Shown: piece after piece, positions 18,429-29,476 of the stretch
Layout: each line of letters opens with the position of its first letter
Position numbering within the stretch: position 1 is the stretch's first letter
NCBI GenBank assembly: GCA_963785125.1
Contig: CAWATU010000007.1
Coordinates: forward strand, 1,178,001 to 1,242,000
Direction: 5' to 3'
Length of the DNA stretch: 64,000 nt
Source of the DNA: QHXN01 sp963785125
GTDB lineage: Bacteria > Acidobacteriota > Blastocatellia > Pyrinomonadales > Pyrinomonadaceae
Notes under the pieces: model-generated
What the model saw: only the letters and a program-made list of their open reading frames with translations
Databases searched by the model: none
What the model was told of the DNA's origin: nothing
Translations under genes and position numbers: made by a program

Positions 18429-21400
18429 TTAAAAGTCGAACTTAATCGCCAACTGCAACTGGCGCGGCGTCGCGAAGGTCGTCGTGCCCGAGGCGGGCGA
18501 GGAGAAGGTGCGCGGCGTGCCGAAGGCCGTGACGAAGGACGGCGCGGTCAGAGTGCCGCCGCCCGCCGTCGAGAAGTTGAAGGCCGTCGTGTTGACCGTT
18601 ACCACGTTCGCGCGGTTGAAGAGGTTGAAGGCTTCGAGAATCAGGCGCAGCCGCACCGACTCGTTGAACGGGATGTTGCGCGTGATGCGCGCGTCGAACT
18701 GGTAGACCGAGGGCGTCGTGAACTGGTTACGCACGGTGCCCGGCAGGCGGTCGTTCGAGCGGTTGCCGTCGTTGTTCGGGTCGTTGCCGACGAGCGCCGA
18801 GTAGGGCGAACCCGACTGCATCTGCACGATGCCGGAGAGCGTGTAGTCGCTGAAGATGGCGCGCGCGACCGCGTTGTCGCTCCACTTGATGCGCCCGATC
18901 TCGTAGATGGGGCTGAAGACGAAGCGGTGGCGCAGGTCTGTGTCCGAACGCGCGTAGTCGAGTCCCGGGTTAATCTGGTTCTCGACGATCTTCGCGTCGT
19001 CGGCGCCGACGACGACCGTCGTCTGGTCAGGGCGGTCGTCGCGCGCACGCGAATAGGTGTAGGCAGCGATGAACTGGAAGCCGCGCGTGAAGCGCTGGGT
19101 CGCCTGGAAGGCGAGCCCGTTGTAGAGCGAGCGCGAGGCGCTCTCGAAGACGCTGATGCGGTTGTAGGAGGCGCCCGTCGCGCGCGAGATGGGACGCGCC
19201 GTCGGGAAACGCTGGAAGCTGTAGACGGTGCCGTCCGGCCCCGTGGCATTCAGCGCGACGGGCGCAGAGAGGTTCACGTCGCGCGTGCGCGTCAGGTGGA
19301 CTCCCTTGTAGAAGAGATACGTCGCCGAAAGGCTCAGGCCGCGCGCCAGCTCGCGCTCGACGCCGAGCCGCCCCTGCTCGACGTAGGGCTGCACGTAGTC
19401 GGGCGCAAAGTAGTAGAGGTTCGGGTTGGCCGAGCCGACCGTGGGCACGACCGTCAGGATGTTCGGGTAGCTCAGACCCAGAGTCGTCAACTGCGCGGCC
19501 GTCAAATTCACACCCGTCACGTTGATGCCGTTCTGCGAGTGCGCGGTGCCCAGCACGATGGCCGGCGTGCGCGCGTAGAAGAGGCCGAAGCCGCCGCGCA
19601 CGACCGTCTTCTCGTCGGGCGAGTAGGAGAAGCCCGCGCGCGGCGCGAAGTTGTTCTTGTCTTTCGGACAGTTGCCGGTGTTGATGCCGTTGTTGAGAAG
19701 CAGCGTGTCGGGGTTCGTCACCGGCGGGCAGGCCAGCGCCTCGTAATCGTAGCGCACGCCGAGGTTCAAGGTGAGCTTCGGCGTCACGCGCACGTCGTCC
19801 TGCGCGTAGAAGCCGTACTCGGAGAGGTTCGGCTCGGTCGTCCCGCCCGTCGTGTTCGCGCCGGCGAAGTTCTGCGTGTAAGCCGACGGCGCGTTGTTGG
19901 CGAAGGCCGTGTAGGACGGGAAGGTGTATGAGCCGTTGAAGAGGCCGGGGAAGAAGTTGAGGATGCGGTCGAAGTTGAAGTCGAGGCCGAACTTGTAGTT
20001 GCTCCGGCCCGAGACGAGCGAGACGTTGTCGATGAGCTGGAAACGCTTGATGGTCGTCTCGCGCGGGCTGAAGTTGTTGCGGCCGATGCTCAGGTTGCCG
20101 GAGCCCGTGTTGATGACGGCCTCGGGCGTATCGACGTTGGCCTCGCCCGGCTCCTTGTCGCGCGCGACCTGAAAGCGGAACTCGTTGACGACCGTCTTGG
20201 TCAGCACCGACGAGAGGCTGCCGCTGAAGGTGTCGCTCTTGACGATGCTGTCGCCCGAATGCTCCTCGGCCGAGAGCGGGCCGTTGTTCTCGTTGTTCTG
20301 ACCCGTGAAGCCTTGATGATTGTAGCGCAGCGAGAGCTGGTTGCTCTGGTTCAGGGAGATGTCTGTCTTCGCCAGGAAGACATCCTGATTGCGGCCGACC
20401 TGATATGTGTTGAGCTTCGGCAGCAACGCGGCCTGCGCCGCCGCGGGCGCGGTCGAGAGGTTCGGCACGTCCAAGACCTGCGGGATGTCGGAGCGCTGGC
20501 CGTCGTAGGTGAAGAAGAAGAAAGCCTTGTTCCTGACGATGGGGCCGCCGACGCGCCCGCCGAACTGGTTGATGCGCGAGGCGGGCCGCTTGTTGGGCCG
20601 GCCGGCGCGGAACTGGTTAGCCTTCGTCACGGGGTCGTTGGCGTTCAGAGACTCGTCGCGCAGGTACTCGAAGAGTCCACCGTGGAACTCGTTGGTGCCC
20701 GACTTGGTGACGACGTTGATGACGGCGCCGCCCGCGCGCCCGAACTCCGCCGAGAAGCCGTTCTGGTTGACCTGAAACTCCTGCACAGACTCTTCCGAGA
20801 ACTGATAGGGCGGGCGCACGCCGCCGCGCCCGAGCGCCTGCCCAAAGAAGGTGTTGTTGTTATCAACGCCGTCCACCTGAAGACTGTTGAGCGTGCCGCG
20901 CTGGCCGCCGACCGAGAGGTCGCCGCCGCGCGGGTCGCGGATGACGCCGGGCGAGAGCGTGGCGAAGTCCTGAAAGTTACGCCCGTTGATGGGCAGGTTC
21001 TGGATGGAGCGCTCGTTGATGGTCGTCGAGACGGACGTGCGCGTCGTCTCGACCGTCGGCGGCTCGGCCGTGATGAGCACGGTCTCCTTGACGCCGCTCG
21101 CCGCGAGATTCATGTCGAGAACGGTCTTGCTGCCGACGGTCACCTGCACGGCGGTGGCGCCGACCTTATTGAACCCATTGGCCGTCGCCTCGACGGAGTA
21201 CGTGCCGGGCGGGAGCAGGATGATGCGGTAGTTGCCGTCGCCATCGGTGTTGGAGGTGCGCTCGAAGCCGGTCGCTTCGTTCCGGGCGGTGACGGTGGCG
21301 TTGGGGACGACCGCGCCGTTGGGGTCGAGCACACGACCCTCGATGTCGCCGGTCGTCGCCTGCGACTGCGCGAGGACGTTAAGGGTTGAGAAGGCGAGGC

Positions 21401-21452
21401 ACAGGCAGAGCACGGCGAGCCGCGCGAGAACAGGGGGAACTCTCTTCAACAT
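18429..21452 (-). CDS. TonB-dependent receptor, Oar-like, with carboxypeptidase regulatory-like domain
   Basis: 1007 aa from ATG 21452 with a GAGG ribosome site; intact. Signal peptide LARLAVLCLCLAFSTLNVLAQS. Residues about 30-115 form the carboxypeptidase regulatory-like (Ig-like) domain (IEGRVLDPNGAVVPNATVTARN). The plug domain follows (SIQNLPINGRNFQDFATLSPGV, VDGVDNNN), then a long outer-membrane beta-barrel ending in LQLAIKFDF with C-terminal Phe. Oar-type proteins are numerous in Acidobacteria and are thought to import large substrates such as glycans or peptides. No TonB/ExbBD is nearby. Well preserved despite its length, unlike many neighbours. Confidence 0.93.
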   Translation of the reverse strand: MLKRVPPVLARLAVLCLCLAFSTLNVLAQSQATTGDIEGRVLDPNGAVVPNATVTARNEATGFERTSNTDGDGNYRIILLPPGTYSVEATANGFNKVGATAVQVTVGSKTVLDMNLAASGVKETVLITAEPPTVETTRTSVSTTINERSIQNLPINGRNFQDFATLSPGVIRDPRGGDLSVGGQRGTLNSLQVDGVDNNNTFFGQALGRGGVRPPYQFSEESVQEFQVNQNGFSAEFGRAGGAVINVVTKSGTNEFHGGLFEYLRDESLNANDPVTKANQFRAGRPNKRPASRINQFGGRVGGPIVRNKAFFFFTYDGQRSDIPQVLDVPNLSTAPAAAQAALLPKLNTYQVGRNQDVFLAKTDISLNQSNQLSLRYNHQGFTGQNNENNGPLSAEEHSGDSIVKSDTFSGSLSSVLTKTVVNEFRFQVARDKEPGEANVDTPEAVINTGSGNLSIGRNNFSPRETTIKRFQLIDNVSLVSGRSNYKFGLDFNFDRILNFFPGLFNGSYTFPSYTAFANNAPSAYTQNFAGANTTGGTTEPNLSEYGFYAQDDVRVTPKLTLNLGVRYDYEALACPPVTNPDTLLLNNGINTGNCPKDKNNFAPRAGFSYSPDEKTVVRGGFGLFYARTPAIVLGTAHSQNGINVTGVNLTAAQLTTLGLSYPNILTVVPTVGSANPNLYYFAPDYVQPYVEQGRLGVERELARGLSLSATYLFYKGVHLTRTRDVNLSAPVALNATGPDGTVYSFQRFPTARPISRATGASYNRISVFESASRSLYNGLAFQATQRFTRGFQFIAAYTYSRARDDRPDQTTVVVGADDAKIVENQINPGLDYARSDTDLRHRFVFSPIYEIGRIKWSDNAVARAIFSDYTLSGIVQMQSGSPYSALVGNDPNNDGNRSNDRLPGTVRNQFTTPSVYQFDARITRNIPFNESVRLRLILEAFNLFNRANVVTVNTTAFNFSTAGGGTLTAPSFVTAFGTPRTFSSPASGTTTFATPRQLQLAIKFDF

Positions 21453-21580
21453 TGATTTCCTCTTTCGGGTTGACGTTCGCAGGATTTCCGGCTTGAAGCG
21501 ACCGCGGGTGCGAAGCGAGATAGTAAGGCGCCGCGCGGCGGCGGTCAAGGCGGCCGTCTCTACCCGTTTTCAAAAGAATG

Positions 21581-21622
21581 TTGACAGCAAAATTGTATGG
21601 TGTATAGTAACAACATACAATT
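21581..21622 (+). promoter_or_regulatory. Sigma70-like promoter overlapped by a palindromic operator
   Basis: -35 TTGACA (21581-21586) and -10 TATAGT (21603-21608) with a 16-bp spacer. The perfect inverted repeat AATTGTAT (21591-21598) / ATACAATT (21615-21622) spans the -10. This is the best consensus promoter in the window. The GntR gene begins 21 nt downstream, so autorepression is likely. Confidence 0.7.
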
Positions 21623-21643
21623 CAGGGGACGGAGAAGACAGTC

Positions 21644-22024
21644 ATGTTCATCACCATCGACGAGGCGGACGCGCGGCCCATCTACGTGCAGGTGGCCGAA
21701 GAGATCAAGGCGCTCATCGCGCGCGGCGAGCTGCCCGAGGGGGCGCCGCTCCCGCCCGTGCGCCAGTTGGCCGCGGACCTCGGCGTCAACTTGAACACGG
21801 TGGCGACCGCCTACCGCGAGTTGCAGGGGGAGGGGTTGCTCTCCATCCGGCACGGGGCGGGCGCGGTGGTCTCGTCGCGCACCGCGCGCGACAAGAGCGA
21901 GGAGGAGTTGCGCAAGCCTTTGCGCGCCGCGCTGACGGGGCTGGTACTGGCCGGGCTCCCGCGCGTGGAGATCATGAACCTGGTGCAGAGCGAGTTGCGT
22001 GCTCTGCTGAAAGGGGCGAAGTGA
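21644..22024 (+). CDS. GntR-family transcriptional regulator, YtrA-like
   Basis: 126 aa, intact. Residues about 10-75 are the GntR winged helix: PIYVQVAEEIKALIARGELPEGAPLPPVRQLA and VNLNTVATAYRELQGEGLL. Only a short helical C-terminus follows, as in the YtrA subfamily, which lacks a large effector domain. Such regulators usually control adjacent membrane-protein or ABC genes and bind palindromes like the one at 21591-21622. The next gene starts 2 nt after its stop, so the two form an operon. Confidence 0.92.
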   Translation: MFITIDEADARPIYVQVAEEIKALIARGELPEGAPLPPVRQLAADLGVNLNTVATAYRELQGEGLLSIRHGAGAVVSSRTARDKSEEELRKPLRAALTGLVLAGLPRVEIMNLVQSELRALLKGAK

Positions 22025-22025
22025 A

Positions 22026-23129
22026 ATGGGCGACGACAGGTCTGCCTCAATCGGGCTACTCGCGGCTGAAGTTCTGGTGCTGGCGCTCTTCGTGTGGCTG
22101 CCGGTGATGCGGGGCGAGCGCGCCTTCTTCGGCGTGCGCGTGGACGCGGAGACGTACCGCGGCGCGGGGCGGAAGGCGCTGCGCCGTTACTGGCAGACGC
22201 TCTTCGGCATCTTCGCGTTGACGGGCGCGCTCGGCTACTACGCTTCCGTAAGTTTAGGCAAGCCGCTCTTCTCGGCGCTGGCGACGCTGGCGACGACGGC
22301 CGCAGCGTTCCTCGTCTACGGCCTCTACGCGCGGCAGGTGCGGCCGTTCGCGGTGCCGGGCGGCACGACGCGCTTCGCCTCTTCGGTGCGGACGCGGCGT
22401 CTGGGCGACTACACGCACCCGTGGGTTGAGGTCTGCGCGGTGGGGCTGACAATCGCCGCGTTCGGCGTGCTCGCGTACTTCTACCCGCGGCTGCCGGAGA
22501 TGCTGCCCACGCACTGGAACGCCTCGGGCGAGGCGGACGACTGGTCGCGCAAGAGTCTCTCGACGGTCTTCTTTCTGCCCGCGCTCGGCGTCTACCTGCA
22601 AGTGGTCTTCTTCGTGCTCAAGCGCGACCTCGTGCAGGCGAAGATGACGCTGCCGGCGACGAACACGGAGGAGTATCTGCGTGGCAAGGAGAGGTTCCTG
22701 GCGGCGAACATGCACCTGATCGACCTCGTGCGCGCGGTCGTCGCGGCACTCTTCTTTATCATCTCCTGGCTGATGGTCTGCACCTCGCTGCCGGAGTTCA
22801 AGCGCTACGAGATAGCGGCACACGTCGGCCTCCTTTCGACGGTCGGCGTGATGCTGGTCGGGATGGGTTACTTCCTCTGGCGGATGGTGGCCATCAACAA
22901 CGGGTTGGACGAGCTGACGGGCGAGGAGTACGTGCAGAGGGCGACGGAGGAGGAGCACTGGCGGCACGGCGGGCTCACCTACTACAACCCGGACGACCCG
23001 GCGCTCGTCGTCGAGAAGGTCACGGGCATCGGCTATACGCTCAACCTCGCGCACAGGGCGGTGCGCTACCGTCTGGCGTTGATGGCCGGGATACCGCTCT
23101 TCGTGGTGTGGGCGCTCTTCAACCTGTGA
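22026..23129 (+). CDS. DUF1648/DUF5808 multi-pass membrane protein
   Basis: 367 aa, intact, translated with the GntR gene. About nine hydrophobic segments. The central motif LPEMLPTHWNASGEADDWSRKS is the DUF1648 signature (as in SdpI-type immunity/signalling proteins). The C-terminal block HWRHGGLTYYNPDDPALVVEK with GIGYTLNLAHRAVRYRL matches DUF5808. GntR-YtrA plus DUF1648 pairs occur in Firmicutes and elsewhere; the role may relate to envelope stress or peptide immunity. The stop overlaps the convergent glycosyltransferase end by 11 bp. Confidence 0.85.
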   Translation: MGDDRSASIGLLAAEVLVLALFVWLPVMRGERAFFGVRVDAETYRGAGRKALRRYWQTLFGIFALTGALGYYASVSLGKPLFSALATLATTAAAFLVYGLYARQVRPFAVPGGTTRFASSVRTRRLGDYTHPWVEVCAVGLTIAAFGVLAYFYPRLPEMLPTHWNASGEADDWSRKSLSTVFFLPALGVYLQVVFFVLKRDLVQAKMTLPATNTEEYLRGKERFLAANMHLIDLVRAVVAALFFIISWLMVCTSLPEFKRYEIAAHVGLLSTVGVMLVGMGYFLWRMVAINNGLDELTGEEYVQRATEEEHWRHGGLTYYNPDDPALVVEKVTGIGYTLNLAHRAVRYRLALMAGIPLFVVWALFNL

Positions 23130-24741
23130 CCGTAGGCCGCGGGCGCGCGTCGAAGAGGCGGCGCAGTCCCGAAGTTTGCAGGAGGCTCATGACGCCCATG
23201 TAGCCGTAGCCGAAGCAGAAGAGCGACAGGAAAGGGATGGTGCCCCACATGCCCATGTGCGCGGCGTACCAGATGGCGAGCAGGAAGTACGCGGCGAACG
23301 AAAGCTCGAAGGCCGGGAGCCAGCCGCGCCCGCGCTTGTACTTCTTCCGCTTCCAGGTGGCGTCGCCGCCGCCCTCGACCCTGTACTTTGGCGTGCGCAC
23401 GAACTCGGTCTTGATGCGGAGCAGGGCTTCCAAGACCGCGCGCGCGTTCGAGAAGGCCAGCCCGATGCCGAGGCCCATCACGAGCGGCAGGTGGAGAAGC
23501 CGCTTCCTCGCTTTGGAGCCGTCGAGATACCAGATGGCCGTGCCGTAGAAGAGCACGACCGACGCGGTCGAGAAGAAGAGCAACGGCAGGTCGAGCAGCA
23601 TCAGATGCTGGAAGCCCTGGTTATATCTGACGAGCAGCAGCGGGAACTGCAAGAGGCTCGTCAGAATCATCAGGGGGTAACTGACGTTCCCCGTCAGACG
23701 GAAGAACATCTCAAGCTTCACGCGCGCGGGGAGGTTGGAACGAAGTATCCGCGGGTAGAGCTTGAGCGCGACCTCCGTCACGCCCTTCGCCCAGCGGCGC
23801 TGCTGCGCCTTGAAGGCGTTGATCTCGACCGGCACCTCTGAGGGCGCGTCCTCGTCTAAAAGATAAACGAAACGCCACCCCATCAACTGCGCGCGGAAGG
23901 AGAGGTCTGTGTCCTCCGTCAGCGTGTCGTGCTGCCACCCGCCTGACAGCTCAATCGCCCTGCGTCGCCACAAGCCCGCCGTCCCGTTGAAGTTGAAGAA
24001 GCCACCCGTGCGGTTCCGAACCGTCTGCTCGACGACGAAGTGTCCGTCGAGGAGGATGGTCTGCAAACGCGTCAGAAGATTGTAAGTGCCATTGATGTGC
24101 GACCAGCGCATCTGCGCGCAGCCCACGAGCGGGTCGGAGAAGAAGTGTACGAGCTTGCGCAGGCAGTCGGGGCGCGGCACGAAGTCGGCGTCGAAGATGG
24201 CGGCCAGCTCGCCCTTCGCCGTCCGCAGGCCGTTCTCCAGCGCGCCGGCTTTGAAGCCTGTGCGGTCTTCGCGATGGATGTACGTGATGTCGAAGCCCTC
24301 GGCGCGGTAGCGGGAGACTTCGCGCGCCGCACGCTCGCGCGTCTCGTCGGTCGAGTCATCGAGCACTTGAATCTCAAAGCGGTCGCGCGGGTAGTCGATG
24401 CGTGTGACGGCGGCGAGCAGGCGTTCGACGACGTAGACCTCGTTGAAGAGCGGGAGCTGCACGGTGACGTGGGGCAGCTCCGCTTCGGCGAAGAGAGCTT
24501 TCGGCCGCGGCTCGACCTTGCGGTAGCGCCAGAAGTCCACGACCTGCTTGATGCGGTAGGCGCCGTAGAGCGAGAGCAGGAAGAGGACGGCGAAGTAGAC
24601 GGCGAGCACCGTCCAGTCGAAGGCGTCGAGGCGATAGAGCGGGCTGATGTTCTCGGCCGTCTTGGCAACGGCCTCCTCGATGTACTGGCGGAAGAGCGGG
24701 TCTGAGGCGAGCGGCGACTGGCTGGCGAAAGCTGCGTCCAT
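23119..24741 (-). CDS. Family 2 glycosyltransferase, cellulose-synthase-like, membrane-bound
   Basis: 540 aa from ATG 24741; intact. One N-terminal membrane helix (WTVLAVYFAVLFLLSLYGAY), then a GT-A domain with the processive motifs: VLDDSTDE, IFDADFVP, TEDTDLSFR and QQRRW. Three to four C-terminal helices follow. The D,D,D,QxxRW set marks a processive beta-glycan synthase or glucosyltransferase using a nucleotide sugar; the linkage cannot be told. A basic cytosolic loop (KRKKYKRGRGW) precedes the last helices. No BcsB or PilZ domain is present. It is a single-gene unit with a repeat block upstream. Confidence 0.9.
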   Translation of the reverse strand: MDAAFASQSPLASDPLFRQYIEEAVAKTAENISPLYRLDAFDWTVLAVYFAVLFLLSLYGAYRIKQVVDFWRYRKVEPRPKALFAEAELPHVTVQLPLFNEVYVVERLLAAVTRIDYPRDRFEIQVLDDSTDETRERAAREVSRYRAEGFDITYIHREDRTGFKAGALENGLRTAKGELAAIFDADFVPRPDCLRKLVHFFSDPLVGCAQMRWSHINGTYNLLTRLQTILLDGHFVVEQTVRNRTGGFFNFNGTAGLWRRRAIELSGGWQHDTLTEDTDLSFRAQLMGWRFVYLLDEDAPSEVPVEINAFKAQQRRWAKGVTEVALKLYPRILRSNLPARVKLEMFFRLTGNVSYPLMILTSLLQFPLLLVRYNQGFQHLMLLDLPLLFFSTASVVLFYGTAIWYLDGSKARKRLLHLPLVMGLGIGLAFSNARAVLEALLRIKTEFVRTPKYRVEGGGDATWKRKKYKRGRGWLPAFELSFAAYFLLAIWYAAHMGMWGTIPFLSLFCFGYGYMGVMSLLQTSGLRRLFDARPRPTVTG

Positions 24742-24867
24742 CTTCTCTGGTCTCTCGGCCGACACGACGCGGCCCGTCGCGGCCCGCGCAAAAGAGCGAA
24801 CGGCGCGCCCGAACCAGCCGCGCCGCCCGCTTGGATGCACGGATTGTAGCCGAAGGTACGCCGGAAT

Positions 24868-25003
<136 letters not shown>

Positions 25004-25005
25004 CC

Positions 25006-25602
25006 TTACGGGTTCTGGCCGTAGCCGCCGCCGGGCTGGCCGTAACCGCCGCCGCCACCACCACCGGGCTGACCGTAACCACCACCGCCGGGCTGACCGT
25101 AGCCGCCGGGGCCGCCGGCCTGGGGCGGCGGGGGCGGGGGCACGCCGGGGCCGCCCTTGCGCTTCTCGAAGATGGCGACGCCGAGCAGGCCGCCGACCGC
25201 CGAGAAGATGACCGCGGTGACGCCGTACATGAAGGCGTTGATGATGGCGCGGCCGAAGCCGATGCCGCTGGCCGCCATCATCTCGCGCATCTGCGCGGCC
25301 TGGCTCGGGTCGGCGTTCTGCACGATGCCCTGCATCATCGACATCATCGCCGTGCCGAAGATGAGTTGGAGCGGGATGCCGATGACGAAGATGAGCACCA
25401 CGCCGATGGCGCCCGCGATGGCGCCGAGGATCGCGCCGTCGGCCGGGGTGACCGGGTTCGGCGAGCCCTTGATGTAGATGTTCGCGGCGATCAGCCCGCC
25501 GACGAGCGCCCAGATGCAGCAGCAGGTGTTCACTGCCGGGAGCGCCGACAGGATACCCAGGATAACGCCGCCGATCAGTGCCGGTTTAAGTTTGTCGTTC
25601 AT
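25006..25602 (-). CDS. Membrane protein with Gly/Tyr/Gln/Pro-rich C-terminal tail
   Basis: 198 aa, intact. Hydrophobic segments near residues 8-28, 28-45, 58-80 and 120-146; an early cluster of three Cys (NTCCCIWALVGG) is notable. After EKRKGG the last 50 residues are low-complexity repeats of GGYGQPGGG type with a PPPPPP run. The tail may be an intrinsically disordered scaffold. The gene overlaps the upstream DUF2085 gene by 17 bp, so the two are likely cotranscribed. Function unknown. Confidence 0.75.
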   Translation of the reverse strand: MNDKLKPALIGGVILGILSALPAVNTCCCIWALVGGLIAANIYIKGSPNPVTPADGAILGAIAGAIGVVLIFVIGIPLQLIFGTAMMSMMQGIVQNADPSQAAQMREMMAASGIGFGRAIINAFMYGVTAVIFSAVGGLLGVAIFEKRKGGPGVPPPPPPQAGGPGGYGQPGGGGYGQPGGGGGGGYGQPGGGYGQNP

Positions 25603-26200
25603 GTCCGTCTACACCTTCAGTTGGGAGAATATTGGAAAGCCTCGGTCGGGAGTTTCGGTTGCGGCCGAAGAGATACCGCCGCGACGTGAGCGCCAGGTCG
25701 ACCGCGCCCGGCACGAAGTAGAAGGCCACGACGGCGCCCAGCAACGACGCCGTCAGAAAGCGCGACGCGTGCGTGTTCTCCCACAGACCGAAGAACCCGA
25801 GCGCGAAATCGACCAGGGTCGGCACACCCGCCGCGATCAGCCACCCGCGCGCCGGCAAGTCCCTGCGCACGAGCGGCCGCGTGAGCGGGTACACGAGCGC
25901 ACCCAGAAGCGCCCCCGCATAGAGCCCGAAGCAGCGTGCGCACACGGCCAGCTTAAAGCCCGCGACGTGAAACGAGCGCTCGTCCATCTGGTGGCACAGG
26001 AGCGCGAAAGCCCCGTAGACTGACTCGGCCGCCGCCAGAAACCCGCCCGCCTTCAGCAGCGGCGCTCCGACGATCAGCGCCACAAACACCGCCGCCAACG
26101 CCGCCGCCAACGCCCACCCCAACCGCGCGCGCCGCCACCTCCGCCCCGACTCTTCGTCGTGCGTCAATTGCGGGACGTACTCTGAGATGGACTCTGGCAT
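25586..26200 (-). CDS. DUF2085 family membrane protein
   Basis: 204 aa from ATG 26200. Four to five hydrophobic segments. The Cys/His motif FALLCHQMDERSFHVAGFKLAVCARCFGLYAGA is the DUF2085 signature (CHQ...R.F...CARC.G.Y.G), which suggests bound metal or redox Cys in the membrane. No catalytic role is established for the family. It overlaps the next gene (ends inside its start), implying coupling. It is separated from glpX by a heptamer repeat. Confidence 0.85.
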   Translation of the reverse strand: MPESISEYVPQLTHDEESGRRWRRARLGWALAAALAAVFVALIVGAPLLKAGGFLAAAESVYGAFALLCHQMDERSFHVAGFKLAVCARCFGLYAGALLGALVYPLTRPLVRRDLPARGWLIAAGVPTLVDFALGFFGLWENTHASRFLTASLLGAVVAFYFVPGAVDLALTSRRYLFGRNRNSRPRLSNILPTEGVDGHERQT

Positions 26201-26207
26201 GGGAAAA

Positions 26208-26303
26208 TTTTTGATTCCGATTTTTGATTTCCGATTTGAAGAACGTGGGCGGAGCGTTGACGGTTTCAAATCAAAAAGTCGGAAATCGGAAATCTAAAAT
26301 CTA
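26208..26303. repeat. Heptamer hairpin, GGAAATC family, reaching into the glpX stop
   Basis: Left arm contains GATTTCCGATTTGAA; right arm TTCAAATC and GGAAATCGGAAATCTAAAATC (7-mers GGAAATC, TAAAATC). The right arm supplies the last codons and TAG stop of glpX at 26294. Confidence 0.75.
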
Positions 26304-27337
26304 ATGACCGTGTCGGGGCCGCCCTCGACGTGAACGGTATCGACGAAGCGTATGTGGCGCGACTCGGTCGTCATCACGAGCGAGTGCGTGCGGCGCCCCG
26401 AGCCGAAGAAGCGGACGCCGCGCAGGAGCGAGCCGTCGGTGACGCCCGTCGCGACGAAGATGATCTTCTTGCCCGGCGCGAGGTCATTCGTGTCGTAGAC
26501 CTTGTTCGGGTCGTTGATGCCCATCTCCTTCAGGCGCGCGAGCACCACCTCGGCGGGCGGCACCTTCGACTTATCCACGTCCAGCCGCTCGGGGTCGTAG
26601 ACGAGCCGCGCCTGTATCTCGCCGTTCAGACACTTCATCGCCGCGGCCGTCAACACGCCCTCGGGCGCGCCGCCGATGCCCATCAGCGCGTGGATGTTCG
26701 TGCCCGCCACCGCCGCAGAGATGCCGGCGGAGAGGTCGCCGTCGCCGAGGAGGCGGATGCGCGCGCCCGCGGCGCGCACGTCAGCGATGAGCTTCTTGTG
26801 GCGCGAGCGGTCGAGCACCATGACGGTCAAATCTTCGATGTCGCGGCTGAGCTTGCGCGCGATAGCCTTGAGATTGTCTTTGACCGCCGCGTCGATGTCG
26901 ATGGCGCCGCGGCAGGAAGGGCCGACGACGATCTTGTCCATGTAGATGTCGGGCGCGTTCAAAAGCCCCCCGCGCTCGGAGGCGGCCAGCACCGCGATGG
27001 CGTTGTTGGCGCCGAGCGCGCAGAGGTTCGTGCCTTCGAGCGGGTCTACGGCGATGTCCACCTCGGGATAGGCTTCCGGATCGACGCTCTCGTGGAAGCC
27101 CTCGCCGACCTCCTCGCCGATGAAGAGCATCGGTGCCTCGTCGCGCTCGCCCTCGCCGATGACGATGCGGCCGCGCATCGGGACGCCGTCCATCTTCTCG
27201 CGCATCGCCTCGACGGCGACGTGGTCGGAGAACTTGCGGTCGCCCTGCCCCATCGTCCGCGCCGAGGCGATAGCCGCGGCCTCGCACACGCTCAGGAAAT
27301 CGAGCGAAAGGTTAACGCTGTTCAGCTCCTGAGCCAT
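26294..27337 (-). CDS. glpX: Fructose-1,6-bisphosphatase class II (GlpX)
   Basis: 347 aa, intact. It hydrolyses fructose-1,6-bisphosphate to fructose-6-phosphate in gluconeogenesis (class II, metal-dependent, cytosolic). Motifs: GEGERDEAPMLF, the metal-site DIAVDPLEGTNL, GPSCRGAID, and the GIGGAPEGVLTAAA block. Length and ends match the family. The last residues (IRF) are encoded by the adjoining repeat. No glycolysis gene is adjacent; it appears to be transcribed alone from the gap at 27338-27450. Confidence 0.95.
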   Translation of the reverse strand: MAQELNSVNLSLDFLSVCEAAAIASARTMGQGDRKFSDHVAVEAMREKMDGVPMRGRIVIGEGERDEAPMLFIGEEVGEGFHESVDPEAYPEVDIAVDPLEGTNLCALGANNAIAVLAASERGGLLNAPDIYMDKIVVGPSCRGAIDIDAAVKDNLKAIARKLSRDIEDLTVMVLDRSRHKKLIADVRAAGARIRLLGDGDLSAGISAAVAGTNIHALMGIGGAPEGVLTAAAMKCLNGEIQARLVYDPERLDVDKSKVPPAEVVLARLKEMGINDPNKVYDTNDLAPGKKIIFVATGVTDGSLLRGVRFFGSGRRTHSLVMTTESRHIRFVDTVHVEGGPDTVIRF

Positions 27338-27449
27338 CAGAACGAACTCCCGTAACTAAGGGTTTTAACCGCCGTGAAATGAACGCTTGGGCGCTTGGAA
27401 AGGCACCTGAATACTACCAGAGAGCGCCGGGAATTGATAGGGGGAAAAG

Positions 27450-27545
27450 AAGTAGGCAGGAGGCTCCGCATGATGGAAGTTGAAAGATCAATTCGGAGTT
27501 TTCGACAATGGGGCTTTCAACTGCCTGCTGCCATCTGCCTCCTGC

Positions 27546-27556
<11 letters not shown>
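27450..27556. repeat. Heptamer repeat block, CTGCCTA family
   Basis: Arms AAGAAGTAGGCAGGAGG and CCTCCTGCCTACTTCTT; inner arms TTGAAAG / CTTTCAA; centre TCGGAGTTTTCGACA. Nearly the same centre occurs at 35923-35970. The TAG stop of the sigma54 activator gene (27546-27548) lies in the right arm. Confidence 0.85.

Positions 27557-29476
<1,920 letters not shown>

Noticed and set aside
18411..19931. 506-codon open frame antisense to the TonB receptor (and a 376-codon one at 20259-21389)
   Set aside because: Arg/Asp/Glu/Val-biased antisense frames of GC-rich coding DNA; no domain seen.
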